DNA of 33,089 bases from Actinomycetota bacterium (GCA_021324595.1 JAJPIV010000069.1:1-33089); one strand, 5' to 3'; shown: positions 8,114 through 19,042, numbered from the stretch's first letter. Translations and numbers: made by a program. Notes: a model not told the origin generated them from the letters alone.

Positions 8114-10207
8114 ATGGGGAGCAGAGTCGCTCGTCCCGGTCCAGGCGCGGCCGGGATCAGGATCAGCCGCGGCCGCGCCATCGACCGGAGTCAGGGCCGG
8201 GCGTACCTGATCTACGGCGTGCTCGTCGTGCTCGTCGCCGGCGCGGTGGTGTTCGCGAGGAACGCGCTCGCCCAGCCGCACCGCACCAGCATCACGCTCG
8301 ACGGGGCACGGCTCGGGCCGGCGTTCCAGGGGGTCGGCGCGATCAGCGGCGGCGGCGGCAACAGCAGGCTGCTGATCGACTACGAGGCACGGCACGAGCG
8401 GCAGGCGCAGCAGATCCTGGACTACCTGTTCAAGCCCGGCTACGGGGCGGCGCTGCAGATCCTCAAGCTGGAGATCGGCGGCGAGGCTTACGCCACCGAC
8501 GGCGCCGAGCCGTCGATCGAGCACACCAAGGGCGCGATCAACTGCGACGCGGGGTACGAATTCTGGATCGCCGAGCAGGCCCGCAAGCTCAATCCGCGCA
8601 TCCAGATCTACGGGCTGCAGTGGAACGCGCCGCACTGGGTCGGCGGCGCGTGGAGCAAGGCGGACATCGGCTACCTTCTCGACTGGCTGAACTGCGCGAA
8701 GCAGGACGGCCTGGCGGTCAACTACCTCGGCGGCTGGAACGAGCACCTGCCCCACGGCATCACCCCTCAGGTCATGGGGTGGTTCATCAGCCTGCGCCGG
8801 GCGCTGGACGCGCACGGTTACCGGAACGTGCAGATCGTCGCGGTGGACTCGTTCGCCCATGAGAACGGGACTGACGTGGCGAACTTCCTCGCGCGCCACC
8901 CGGCGTTCCGGCGCGCGATCGGCGTCCTCGGCTACCACAACCTGTGCCGGTACCCGGCGACGGGCCGGACCTGCCTGATCCCGCGCGCCGCGCGGGCCTC
9001 GGGCAAGCCGATCTGGGAGTCCGAGATCGGCGCCCTGCGCCAGCACACCGGCGTGGCGGCGATGACCCGATCGATCATCAACGCGTTCATCCAGGTCGGG
9101 GCGACCGGCATGATCGAGTGGCCGCTGCTGGACTCGATGCCGGCGAACCTGCCGGAGGAGGACCGGGGCCTGGTCTTCGCCGACCAGCCGTGGAGCGGGC
9201 AGTACCACGTGAACCTGATGACCTGGGTGATCGCCCAGACCACCCAGTTCACCGAGCCCGGGTGGCATCACATCGGCGGGGGCAGCGGCAAGCTCGGCGG
9301 CCCGTGGGGCTCCTACACCAGCTACGAGCCCGCCGACCACTCGGCCTGGAGCCTGGTCGTCCAGACCACCGACGCCCCGGCGGCCCAGACGATCGCCGTG
9401 CACGTCGATACCGGGCTGCCCAGGTCGGCCGTGCACGTGTGGGCGACGAACGTGAGGTCCAAGAACCCTGCGGCCTGGTTCAGGCCGCAGCCGGGCATCC
9501 GCCCGTCCGGCGGCCGCTTCACCTACCGGCTCCGGCCCGGCTACCTGTACACGTTCACGACGACCACCGGGCAGGGCAAGGGCCGCGGGGTGAGCCCCGC
9601 GGCCGTGCCGATGGCGCTGCCGTACGTCGCGGTCCCCGACGCCTCGGGCGAGCCGGCGCTGCTCGGCCCGCAGGACGGCGCGTTCGAGTACCCCCGGGGC
9701 GCCGCGGCCAAGCCCGGCGACTACTTCGAGCAGACCGCGGTCGGGTTGCCGGTCTTCTGGCAGAATCCGGTCGCCTCGCGGTTCCCCTACGCGGTGGTCG
9801 GCGACCAGGGCTGGCGGAACTACACCGTGTCGGCCTCGGTCAGCTTCACAGCGCCCGGCCAGAGCGCCGGGCTGATCAGCCGGTTCCGCCACCTGAAGGC
9901 CAACGGGGTCGCGCAGCAGTTCCACGGGTACCAGTTCGTGGTCTGGCAGGACGGCCGGTGGAGCCTGATCAGGAACACGATCCGCGCGCGGCCGGCCGTG
10001 CTGGACTCGGGCACGCTCGGGCACGCGCTGCCGGTCGGAACGTGGATCCGGCTCTCGCTCACCGCATCCGGAAGCCGGCTGACCGCCAGCGTCAACGGCG
10101 CGGTGGTCGCGAGGGCCACCGACACGCGGTACTCCGGCGGGGACGCCGGGATCAGCACGGGCGGCTGGTACCACGTCAAGTTCCGCGACCTGACCGTCAC
10201 CCGCTGA
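8114..10207 (+). CDS. Glycoside hydrolase family 59 (galactocerebrosidase-like) protein, copy 2
   Basis: Paralogue of the preceding gene, 697 residues, aligning over almost the whole length. A single transmembrane segment (about 31-48, YLIYGVLVVLVAGAVVF) follows a basic head, predicting an anchored protein with its catalytic part outside. Family signatures: VGAISGGGGNSRLLIDY, ILDYLFKPGYGAALQILK and LEIGGEAYATDGAEPS. The acid/base E210 lies in GGWNEHLPHG and the nucleophile E304 in IWESEIGAL. The C-terminal third has the lectin-like GH59 fold (DGAFEY to the end). Compared with copy 1, the N-terminal anchor, linker and surface loops differ most, while the active-site segments are nearly the same. 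This suggests an old duplication with possible change of specificity. The gene ends facing dapB, only 71 bp away. Confidence 0.9.
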   Translation: MGSRVARPGPGAAGIRISRGRAIDRSQGRAYLIYGVLVVLVAGAVVFARNALAQPHRTSITLDGARLGPAFQGVGAISGGGGNSRLLIDYEARHERQAQQILDYLFKPGYGAALQILKLEIGGEAYATDGAEPSIEHTKGAINCDAGYEFWIAEQARKLNPRIQIYGLQWNAPHWVGGAWSKADIGYLLDWLNCAKQDGLAVNYLGGWNEHLPHGITPQVMGWFISLRRALDAHGYRNVQIVAVDSFAHENGTDVANFLARHPAFRRAIGVLGYHNLCRYPATGRTCLIPRAARASGKPIWESEIGALRQHTGVAAMTRSIINAFIQVGATGMIEWPLLDSMPANLPEEDRGLVFADQPWSGQYHVNLMTWVIAQTTQFTEPGWHHIGGGSGKLGGPWGSYTSYEPADHSAWSLVVQTTDAPAAQTIAVHVDTGLPRSAVHVWATNVRSKNPAAWFRPQPGIRPSGGRFTYRLRPGYLYTFTTTTGQGKGRGVSPAAVPMALPYVAVPDASGEPALLGPQDGAFEYPRGAAAKPGDYFEQTAVGLPVFWQNPVASRFPYAVVGDQGWRNYTVSASVSFTAPGQSAGLISRFRHLKANGVAQQFHGYQFVVWQDGRWSLIRNTIRARPAVLDSGTLGHALPVGTWIRLSLTASGSRLTASVNGAVVARATDTRYSGGDAGISTGGWYHVKFRDLTVTR

Positions 10208-10227
10208 ACCGGCCTGTCCGGCCTGCT

Positions 10228-10253
10228 CGGGCCGACGCGGCCTGCTTGGCCCG
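10228..10253. terminator. GC-rich hairpin between convergent genes
   Basis: CGGGCC (10228-10233) and GGCCCG (10248-10253) form a 6-bp stem in the 71-bp gap between GH59 copy 2 (plus) and dapB (minus). The rest of the gap is made of further GGCC/GGCCTG repeats. It could serve both directions. There is no T-tract, so the call rests on position and symmetry only. Confidence 0.35.
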
Positions 10254-10278
10254 GCAGCCTGCCCGGCCGGCCCGGCCC

Positions 10279-12361
<2,083 letters not shown>

Positions 12362-12365
<4 letters not shown>

Positions 12366-14725
12366 GAGTTGCCAGATCCGGCTGGCCCGCGGTCCCTGTG
12401 CCGGATCCGGTGGCGGTCACCCCGGTCACCGCCACGGCCGCCGCGGTCGGGCCGGCCGCCGCGGCCGGGGTCCCGGCCGTCCTCCCGGTCGCCGGGCCTG
12501 CTGGCCCGGTCACCACGGTCGCCGTCGAGGACCTCGCCCGCCGCCTCCCGCTCGATCACCTCGACGGGTACGAGCGACAGCTTGCCGCGATCGTCGATCT
12601 CCCGGATCTCGACCTGGATCTTCTCCCCGACCTTCAGCACGTCCTCGACGCTCTCGATCCGCGCGCCGCCGTGGAGCTTGCGGATCTGGGTGATGTGGAG
12701 CAGCCCGTCGCGGCCGGGCAGCAGGGAGACGAACGCGCCGAACGCGGTGGTCTTCACCACGGTCCCGAGGAACCGCTCGCCGACCTCGGGGACGTGCGGG
12801 TTCGCGATCGCGATGATCGCCGCCTTCGCCGCCTCGGCCGAGATGCCGTCGGTCGCGCCGATGTAGATCGTGCCGTCGTCCTCGATCGTGATCTCCGCGC
12901 CGGTCTCCTCCTGGATCGAGTTGATCACCTTCCCCTTGGGGCCGATGACCTCGCCGATCTTGTCCACCGGGACCTTGATCGTGATGATCCTCGGCGCGTG
13001 CTCGCTCATCGGCGCGGGCTCGCTGATCGCCTCGCGCATCACGCCGAGGATCGTCAGGCGCGCGTCACGCGCCTGGCGCAGCGCCGCCCCGAGAACCGAT
13101 GCCGGGATGCCGTCGAGCTTGGTGTCGAGCTGCAGCGCGGTGACCACGTCGCGCGTCCCGGCGACCTTGAAGTCCATGTCGCCGAAGGCGTCCTCGGCGC
13201 CGAGGATGTCGGTGAGGGTGACGTAGCGGCCGTTCTCGTGGATCAGGCCCATCGCGATGCCGGCCACCATGTCCCGCAGCGGGACTCCCGCGTCGAGCAG
13301 CGACATCGTCGAGGCGCACACTGAGCCCATCGAGGTGGACCCGTTGGACCCGATCGCCTCGGAGACCTGCCGGATCGCGTACGGGAACTCCTCCCGGGTC
13401 GGCAGGACCGGCAGCAGCGCCCGCTCGGCGAGCGCCCCGTGGCCGATCTCCCGGCGCTTGGGGGAGCCGACGCGGCCGGTCTCCCCGGTCGAGTACGGCG
13501 GCATGTTGTAGTTGTGCATGTAGCGCTTGGTGCGCTCGGGGCTGAGCGTGTCGATCATCTGCTCCATCCGGAGCATGTTCAGCGTGGTGACGCCGAGCAC
13601 CTGGGTCTCGCCGCGCTCGAACAGCGCCGAGCCGTGGACCCTCGGCAGCACGCCTGCCTGGGCAGACAATTGCCGGATGTCGGCGACGCCCCGGCCGTCG
13701 ATCCGCACGCCCTCGGTGATGATGCGCTCCCTGACCAGCTTCTTGGTCAGGGAGCGGAACGCGGCGCCGATCTCGCTCTCGCGGCCTTCGAACTTGGCGG
13801 CCAGCCGCTCCATGGCCAGGGCCTGGATGCGATCGGTCTGCTCGTTGCGCTCCTGCTTGCCGGGGATCGTCAGCGCGGCGGCGAGCTCGCCGGAGACCTC
13901 GGTGGCCAGCGCGTCGTACACGTCCTGGCCGTAGTCGGTGAAGAGCGGGAACGGGGCGATCTCCTTGGCCGCCTGGGCGGCGAGCCTGTCCTGCGCCTCG
14001 CACAGGGCCTTGATGAACGGCTTGGCGGCCTCCAGGCCATCGGCGACCACCTCCTCCGTCGGGCCGACGGCACCGCTCGCCGGGTCGGCGAGCAGGCGCA
14101 GCGCGCTCGGCGTCGACTCGGCCTCGACCATCATGATCGCGACGTCGCCGTCCGCGAGGACCCGCCCGGCGACCACCATGTCGAAGGTGGCCTCGGCGAG
14201 CTGGGCGTGGGCCGGGAAGCCGACCCACTGGCCCTTGATCAGCGCCACCCGCACCCCGCCGACCGGGCCGGAGAAGGGCAGTCCGGCGAGCTGGGTGGAC
14301 GCGGACGCCGCGTTGATCGCCACCACGTCGTACAGGTGCTCCGGGTGCAGGGCGAGCACCGTCTCGACGATCTGGACCTCGTTGCGCAGGCCCTTGGCGA
14401 ATGACGGGCGCAGGGGCCGGTCGATCAGCCGGCAGGTGAGGATCGCGTCCTCCGACGGCCGGCCCTCCCGCCGGAAGAACGATCCGGGGATCCGCCCGGC
14501 CGCGTACATCCGCTCCTCCACGTCGACGGTGAGCGGGAAGAAGTCCAGGCTCTCCTTCGGGTGCTTGGACACGGTGGTGGCCGACAGCACCACGGTCTCA
14601 TCGTCGAGGTAGACGACGGCCGACCCGGCGGCCTGCTTGGCCAGCCTGCCGGTTTCGAAGCGGATCGTGTGGATGCCGAGCGCGCCGTTGTCGATGACGG
14701 CTTCGGCGGTATACGCACCCTCCAT
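12362..14725 (-). CDS. pnp: Polyribonucleotide nucleotidyltransferase (PNPase)
   Basis: 3'-5' phosphorolytic exoribonuclease and RNA tailing enzyme acting in RNA turnover. In actinobacteria PNPase also adds heteropolymeric tails. The 787-residue protein contains two RNase PH-like domains (about 15-150 and 340-560). The second has [10 protein letters not shown] (515-524) with the metal-binding Asp residues and [12 protein letters not shown] (461-472). A KH domain follows with [10 protein letters not shown] (595-604), then an S1 domain beginning near [20 protein letters not shown] (649-668). The final 50 or so residues are rich in Arg, Gly and Asp (RGGRGG-like), probably a flexible RNA-binding tail. 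A GGAGGT ribosome site sits 8 nt before the ATG. It lies downstream of rpsO, as in most bacteria. Confidence 0.97.
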
Positions 14726-15102
14726 CGGGTGAGACCTCCTTGGCTGAGGTCCCGCGCCTGCCCGCCGTATGCGTGGAGCGTCGCCGCCCAGTGGCCCTGG
14801 GCCGTGCTGCGACCGGTCTTCGATCGAAGTCCCCGGCCCGGCGGGAGCGGCGGGCCCGCCGGTCGCCCGGCCTGGCCCGGCCGCGGAACGCCGGCCCGGG
14901 AACCACTACCGAGGACCGGCCCTCAGGCATCGTGAGCGCTCCGGGCCGGGGCCGCGGGACGTTGTGCCGGTTCATGCGGTGAGATGTGGCTATTCAGTTT
15001 CGCTCGGGCGGCCGGCTACCGGGCCGGACGCCCTGACCACCAATGTAGCGCCGCGCGCCGACAGCCAGCGACTCCTCGCCCGCAACCGCGGGCGCGCCGG
15101 GG
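14726..15102 (-). promoter_or_regulatory. rpsO-pnp intergenic leader with hairpins and candidate pnp promoter
   Basis: A 377-bp stretch without a convincing gene. Reading in the pnp direction: a hairpin just after rpsO (15077-15094, listed separately); a good -10 match TACATT (complement of 15042-15047) without a convincing -35; an AT-richer patch around 14983-15003; and a perfect 12-bp palindrome CTTCGATCGAAG at 14818-14829, flanked by further GG/CC pairing. In Streptomyces the rpsO-pnp interval is known to hold a pnp promoter and an RNase III-processed hairpin. By analogy this region may control pnp expression. That role is inferred. Confidence 0.45.
15077..15094 (-). terminator. Hairpin after rpsO
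   Basis: CGCCCGC (15077-15083) and GCGGGCG (15088-15094) form a 7-bp stem with a 4-nt AACC loop, 8 nt downstream of the rpsO stop. It lacks a T-tract. It may be a partial terminator or an RNase processing hairpin between rpsO and pnp. Confidence 0.45.
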
Positions 15103-15372
15103 TCAGCGGCGCAGCCCGAGCTTCTCGATCAGCGCCCGGTACCGGCCGATGTCCTCGCGCGCGAGGTACTGCAGCAGGCGCCTGCGGCGGCCGACGAGCA
15201 GCAGCAGCCCGCGGCGGCTGTGGTGGTCGTGCTTGTGCACCTTCAGGTGCTCCGTCAGGTCATTGATCCGCCTGGTCAGCAGCGCGACCTGGACCTCCGG
15301 CGAGCCGGTGTCACCCTCACTGGTCGCGTGCTCGGCGATGATCTCCCTCTTCGTGGCGGTGTCGAGCGGCAC
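15103..15372 (-). CDS. rpsO: 30S ribosomal protein S15
   Basis: Primary 16S rRNA-binding protein of the small subunit. The protein is read from the GTG at 15370-15372 as (M)[19 protein letters not shown] and has 89 residues, the usual S15 length. The GTG is preceded by a GAGGGAG ribosome site at 4 nt. A longer frame upstream would add residues not seen in S15. Signatures [36 protein letters not shown] and RRRLLQYL are clear. It is followed by pnp, and it lies downstream of a sialidase-like gene that interrupts the usual ribF-rpsO neighbourhood. A hairpin separates the two. Confidence 0.97.
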   Translation of the reverse strand: MPLDTATKREIIAEHATSEGDTGSPEVQVALLTRRINDLTEHLKVHKHDHHSRRGLLLLVGRRRRLLQYLAREDIGRYRALIEKLGLRR

Positions 15373-15477
15373 GATGCTCCCTCTGATCGCAGGTGATGGC
15401 GCCATCCCGCCCGCCGCGGCCCGCTCGCGCGGCCCCGGGGAGGCGGGTCCGGTCAGCCGCCTGAGGGCGCAGCCGAC

Positions 15478-15499
15478 CGGGCCAGCGATGCCTGGCCCG
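15478..15499 (-). terminator. Hairpin after the sialidase-like gene, ahead of rpsO
   Basis: CGGGCCAG (15478-15485) and CTGGCCCG (15492-15499) are perfect 8-bp arms with a 6-nt loop, 37 nt beyond the stop codon of the sialidase-like gene in its reading direction. It probably insulates rpsO from that gene. No T-tract is present. Confidence 0.55.
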
Positions 15500-15536
15500 T
15501 GTCACGGTACCACGCCCCGGGCCGGCCCGGTACCGC

Positions 15537-16880
15537 TCAGGGCAGGCCGGTCAGCGCCCGGGCGTAGATCTGGGACAGCGCGTGCCTGCCGCCGAGCGCG
15601 CTGCCCCAGCTCACCGCGAGGCCCGGCGCGCCGGGACCGGGGGGCGGGCTCACCGCCAGGCCGATCGTGTCCCCCGGCCACACGTGCCTGTTCCCGTAGC
15701 TGGGCGACACCCGGATCACCGAGGTCAGCCAGCCCCGCCGGGCCGAGAACACCCGCAGGTACTGCACGTACCCGCGGGCCGGGGCATCGGTCAGCCAGCC
15801 CACGTAGGCGATCCCCGGTCCGCCCCCGGCCACCTGGGTCAGGTGGACCGCCTGGTCGTTGTCGGGGGTGACCCGCACCGGCCGCGACCAGATCCGGCCG
15901 CCCGTGGTGGAGTAGGCCAGCCAGCCGATGTCGCGGCCGCCGCTCTGGCTGTCCCAGGTCGCGTAGAGGTGGCCCGCCGAGTCGATGCCGAGCGACCCGT
16001 CGATCCACCATTCGGCGGTGCTCATCCACAGGCGGGCCCCGCCCACCCGCTGCGGCCGGGACCACTTCAGGCCGTTGTCGGTGGAGGTCGTGAAGTAGTT
16101 GTGGGCGACGCCGAGCGCGAGAGTGGCCCGGTTGAGCACCTGGTATCCCTGGTACAGCACGTCGAGGCGGCCACCGGGCGCGACCACGATCGGCGCGCTG
16201 TCCGCGCCGCTCGCCGGGAAGCCCGGGCTGATCGGGATGATCGGGCTCCAGGTCCGGCCGCCGTCCTTGGACCGCTGGATGACCACGTTGACATCCCCGG
16301 CGCTGAACGAGCAGCTCCCGCTGGCGGAGCAGACGAACCTGATGTCGTCCTTCGGGCCGTAGTCCCAGGTCACGAAGATCGTGCCGAACCGGTTCACCGC
16401 GATGAAGTCCCGGTCGCCCCAGTTGCCCGCGCGCGGGGAGCCCAGCCTGCTGACCTGCCACCGGCCGCCCCGCAGGATGTCCACCACCGGGTAGATCCGA
16501 CGGCTCCGGGCGACCATGAACGCCGCGTAGACCGCGCCGCCCGGGCCGACCGCGATCGCCGGGTCCCAGGCGTGCCCCGATCCGGGCAGCTCGGCGGGCG
16601 GGCCGAAGCTCGCCCCGCCGTCGGAGGAGGCGGCGAAGCCGATGCCGCCGCAGCCCATCCACACGTCGTAGACCGCGTGCGCGGGGGCATAGGCCGCCGA
16701 CTCGACCTCGGCGCTCCCGCCCGGGCAGGCGCCGCTCACGTCGGCGACCGGGCCGCTGGCGGCGGGCGGGACGCCGGCCGCGGCGCGGGCGGCCCTTGCG
16801 CCGGCGACGCCGGGGCCCGCGGCCAGCACGACCGCCAGGAAACCGGTGAGCACGCGCCCGGTCCGCGCCAGGTGCCGCAC
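15537..16880 (-). CDS. Secreted sialidase-like six-bladed beta-propeller protein (Asp-box repeats)
   Basis: Exported protein of the sialidase/BNR-repeat superfamily. The 447-residue product starts with a signal peptide (basic MRHLARTGR, hydrophobic core, Ala-rich cleavage region ending near residue 34). Four Asp-box repeats mark the propeller blades: SSDGGASFG (85-93), SKDGGRTWS (204-212), STDNGLKWS (266-274) and the variant STTGGRIWS (324-332). I could not assign the Arg triad and Tyr/Glu pair of true sialidases with confidence, so it may bind or cleave another glycan, or be catalytically inactive. The GTG start is supported by an AAGGAG site 5 nt upstream. The gene sits between ribF and rpsO in a conserved core cluster, where such a gene is not expected. 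Confidence 0.8.
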   Translation of the reverse strand: MRHLARTGRVLTGFLAVVLAAGPGVAGARAARAAAGVPPAASGPVADVSGACPGGSAEVESAAYAPAHAVYDVWMGCGGIGFAASSDGGASFGPPAELPGSGHAWDPAIAVGPGGAVYAAFMVARSRRIYPVVDILRGGRWQVSRLGSPRAGNWGDRDFIAVNRFGTIFVTWDYGPKDDIRFVCSASGSCSFSAGDVNVVIQRSKDGGRTWSPIIPISPGFPASGADSAPIVVAPGGRLDVLYQGYQVLNRATLALGVAHNYFTTSTDNGLKWSRPQRVGGARLWMSTAEWWIDGSLGIDSAGHLYATWDSQSGGRDIGWLAYSTTGGRIWSRPVRVTPDNDQAVHLTQVAGGGPGIAYVGWLTDAPARGYVQYLRVFSARRGWLTSVIRVSPSYGNRHVWPGDTIGLAVSPPPGPGAPGLAVSWGSALGGRHALSQIYARALTGLP

Positions 16881-17025
16881 GGCCGCTCCTTCCGTCGATC
16901 ACGATGACCTGCGTGGCGCGGTGGCCATCCCGGCGGGCCGGCGGCTGCCTGCCGCGCCGCGGCGGCGCAGCCCGGGCCGTCCCCGGAAGGTCATCGTAGC
17001 GGCACGCCCCGGCGCCTACCGCGGG
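16881..17025 (-). promoter_or_regulatory. Upstream region of the sialidase-like gene with a 10-bp inverted repeat
   Basis: This 145-bp gap separates ribF from the sialidase-like gene. ACGATGACCT (16901-16910) and its exact complement AGGTCATCGT (16988-16997) lie 77 bp apart. The outer arm overlaps a -10-like TACGAT on the minus strand (complement of 16993-16998), although no good -35 is present. The paired sites could be regulator boxes or the base of a large RNA structure. This is inference. Confidence 0.35.
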
Positions 17026-17973
17026 TCAGCCGCCGACGATCCGCCGCGCCGCCGCCACGTCGGCGCGCATCTGGGCGGCGAGCTCGGCGGCCGAGGCGAA
17101 CCTCACCTGGCCGCGGATCCGCTCGGCGAACTCGATCGCCACGTGGACCCCGTACAGGTCGAGGTCGTCCCGGTCGAGCGCGTAGGCCTCCACGGTCCGG
17201 GCCGTGCCGTCGAACGTCGGGTTGGTCCCGACCGAGATCGCGGCGGGCCAGCGCTGCGTCTCCGCCCCCTCGGCATCCAGGCTGGCCAGCCAGCCGGCGT
17301 AGACGCCGTCGGCGGGCAGCGCGGTGAACGGCGGCGGCTCGGCGTTCGCCGTCGGGAAGCCCATGGCCCGCCCCCGCATGTGCCCGCGCACGACGACGCC
17401 CTCGACCCGGTGCGGGCGCCCGAGGTCGCGGGCCGCGGCCGCCACCTCGCCGGCGGCCAGCAGGTCCCTGATCCAGCTGGACGAGATCGTGACGCCGTGG
17501 TCGGTCAGCAGCGGCACGCCCTCGGCGGAGAACTCGTACTTCTCGCCCAGCTCGCGCAGGAGCGCGACCGTGCCCGCCGCCCGGTGGCCGAACCTGAAGT
17601 TCTCCCCGACCACCACGGCCGCCGCGTGCAGGCCGTCCACCAGCACGGCGCGCACGAATTCCTCGGCCGGCAGCTGGGAGAACTCGCGGGTGAACGGCAG
17701 CACGCAGACCGCGTCCGCGCCGAGCCGGCCGAGCAGCTCGGCGCGGTACCTGGGGGTGCACAGCAGCGGCGGGTGCGATCCCGGGCGCACCACCTCATCC
17801 GGGTGCGGGTCGAAGGTCACCACGACGACCGGCAGCCCGCGGCTGGCGGCGATGCTCGTGGCCGCGGCGACGATCTGACGGTGGCCGCGGTGCACGCCGT
17901 CGAAGACCCCGATGGTGACCACGGAGCGGCCCCAGTTCGCGGGCACGTCGTGGAGTCCATGCCAGCGGTACAC
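17026..17973 (-). CDS. ribF: Bifunctional riboflavin kinase / FAD synthetase
   Basis: Converts riboflavin to FMN and FMN to FAD. The 315-residue protein has the adenylyltransferase domain at the N-terminus with IGVFDGVHRGHRQIV (21-35), the TFDPHPDEV segment and SSSWIRDLL. It is followed from about residue 185 by the kinase domain with GRAMGFPTAN and SVGTNPTFDG. The length is normal for the prokaryotic bifunctional enzyme. The start is GTG at 17973, preceded by a GAGGGA ribosome site 8 nt upstream. It lies downstream of truB in the usual actinobacterial order. The 103-bp gap to truB contains the palindrome CGGACGG-C-CCGTCCG (17997-18011), perhaps a weak terminator. Confidence 0.97.
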   Translation of the reverse strand: MYRWHGLHDVPANWGRSVVTIGVFDGVHRGHRQIVAAATSIAASRGLPVVVVTFDPHPDEVVRPGSHPPLLCTPRYRAELLGRLGADAVCVLPFTREFSQLPAEEFVRAVLVDGLHAAAVVVGENFRFGHRAAGTVALLRELGEKYEFSAEGVPLLTDHGVTISSSWIRDLLAAGEVAAAARDLGRPHRVEGVVVRGHMRGRAMGFPTANAEPPPFTALPADGVYAGWLASLDAEGAETQRWPAAISVGTNPTFDGTARTVEAYALDRDDLDLYGVHVAIEFAERIRGQVRFASAAELAAQMRADVAAARRIVGG

Positions 17974-17996
17974 CGTCTCGTTCCCTCGTTCCTTCC

Positions 17997-18011
17997 CGGA
18001 CGGCCCGTCCG
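17997..18011 (-). terminator. Short palindrome between truB and ribF
   Basis: CGGACGG (17997-18003), central C, CCGTCCG (18005-18011). As RNA it would fold into a 6-bp stem with a 3-nt loop, 66 nt after the truB stop and 24 nt before the ribF start codon. It could attenuate transcription or be a protein site. The role is uncertain. Confidence 0.3.
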
Positions 18012-18076
18012 TCGCCGCGCCGGCCCGGCCGCGATCCCGGCGGCGCGCGCACGCCGGTCACCAGCCTACGGCCCGG

Positions 18077-19003
18077 CTAGGGCACGAAGACGGCCAGCGG
18101 GTGCATGCCCCCGTCACGCTCGGCCAGGAGCGCGATCAGCGTGCCGTCGGGGGCGAACGCCGCGACCGGGCCGGCCCGGGGCCGGGCGGCGTCCGGCCCG
18201 GCGCGCTCCCCGCCGGTCCCCGGCCCGCCCGGCAGCCGGACGCCGTGCGAGGCCAGCCTGGCCTGCTCGGTGTCCAGCCGGATGACGGGGAACGCGGCGG
18301 CCGCGGCCTGGGCCAGCGGGATCATCTCGAACGCCGTCGCGAGCCGGCCGAGCGTCCTGGCCATCCCGATGCCGTACGGGCCGACCCGGGTTCGGCGCAG
18401 CGCGGTCAGGTGGCCGCCGGTGCCCAGCGCCGCTCCCAGGTCGCGGGCGATCGCGCGGATGTAGGCGCCGCTGGAGCAGGTGACCTCGACGTCGATGTCG
18501 GCCAGCCCCCCCGCGCGGCGGACCGCGAGGAGGTCGAGCCGGCGGATCGTGACCGGCCGGGGCGCCAGCTTGGGGGCCGCCCCGGAACGGGTGAGCCGGT
18601 ACGCGCGCTCGCCGCCGACCTTGACGGCGCTGATCCGCGGCGGGACCTGCATGATCTCGCCGGTGAACCGGGCCAGCGCGGCGCGCAGGTCCTCGTCGGA
18701 CAGCGCCCCGGCCGGCCGGCCCGGCGGGTGCGGGGCGGGCAGGGCCTCCCCCTCGGCGTCATCGGTGACCGTGGACTGCCCGAGCCTGATCGTCGCGGAG
18801 TACTCCTTCTCCGCGAGCGTGAGGTGGCCGAGCAGCCTGGTCGCCTTCTCGACTCCGACCACCAGCACGCCGGTCGCCATCGGGTCGAGCGTGCCCGCGT
18901 GGCCCACGCGGCGGGTGCCAGCCAGCCGCCGCATCCTGGCCACGACGTCGTGCGAGGTCATCCCGGCGGGCTTGTCGACGATGACCAGCCCGGAGGCGGT
19001 CAC
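18077..19003 (-). CDS. truB: tRNA pseudouridine(55) synthase
   Basis: Makes pseudouridine 55 in the T-loop of tRNAs. The 308-residue protein shows the TruB N-terminus GLVIVDKPAGMTSHDVV, the catalytic motif GHAGTLDPMATGVL with Asp40, the KEYSATIRLG strand and the SSGAYIRAIARDLG segment. The C-terminal part carries a small extra domain (about 230-308), as in other actinobacterial TruB proteins. The start is GTG at 19003 and the stop is TAG. It lies 39 bp downstream of rbfA. The DHH-type oligoribonuclease gene often found between rbfA and truB in other bacteria is absent here. Confidence 0.97.
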   Translation of the reverse strand: MTASGLVIVDKPAGMTSHDVVARMRRLAGTRRVGHAGTLDPMATGVLVVGVEKATRLLGHLTLAEKEYSATIRLGQSTVTDDAEGEALPAPHPPGRPAGALSDEDLRAALARFTGEIMQVPPRISAVKVGGERAYRLTRSGAAPKLAPRPVTIRRLDLLAVRRAGGLADIDVEVTCSSGAYIRAIARDLGAALGTGGHLTALRRTRVGPYGIGMARTLGRLATAFEMIPLAQAAAAAFPVIRLDTEQARLASHGVRLPGGPGTGGERAGPDAARPRAGPVAAFAPDGTLIALLAERDGGMHPLAVFVP

Positions 19004-19042
19004 CAGCGCTCCGGCCCGCGGCGCCCCGGCGCGGGGTCACGG

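Noticed and set aside
5200-8181. A very long open frame on the minus strand across the helicase end and GH59 copy 1
   Set aside because: It is the antisense shadow of strong coding genes; its product is rich in Arg, Ala, Gly, Pro and His with no known domain, as expected from very high GC.
8003-10174. Long minus-strand open frame opposite GH59 copy 2
   Set aside because: Same composition bias and no domain; the plus-strand frame has a clear family and catalytic residues.
14598-14975. Small minus-strand frame in the pnp leader (starts MNRHNVPRP)
   Set aside because: It overlaps pnp in another frame, has Arg-rich low-complexity sequence and no ribosome site; treated as non-coding leader.
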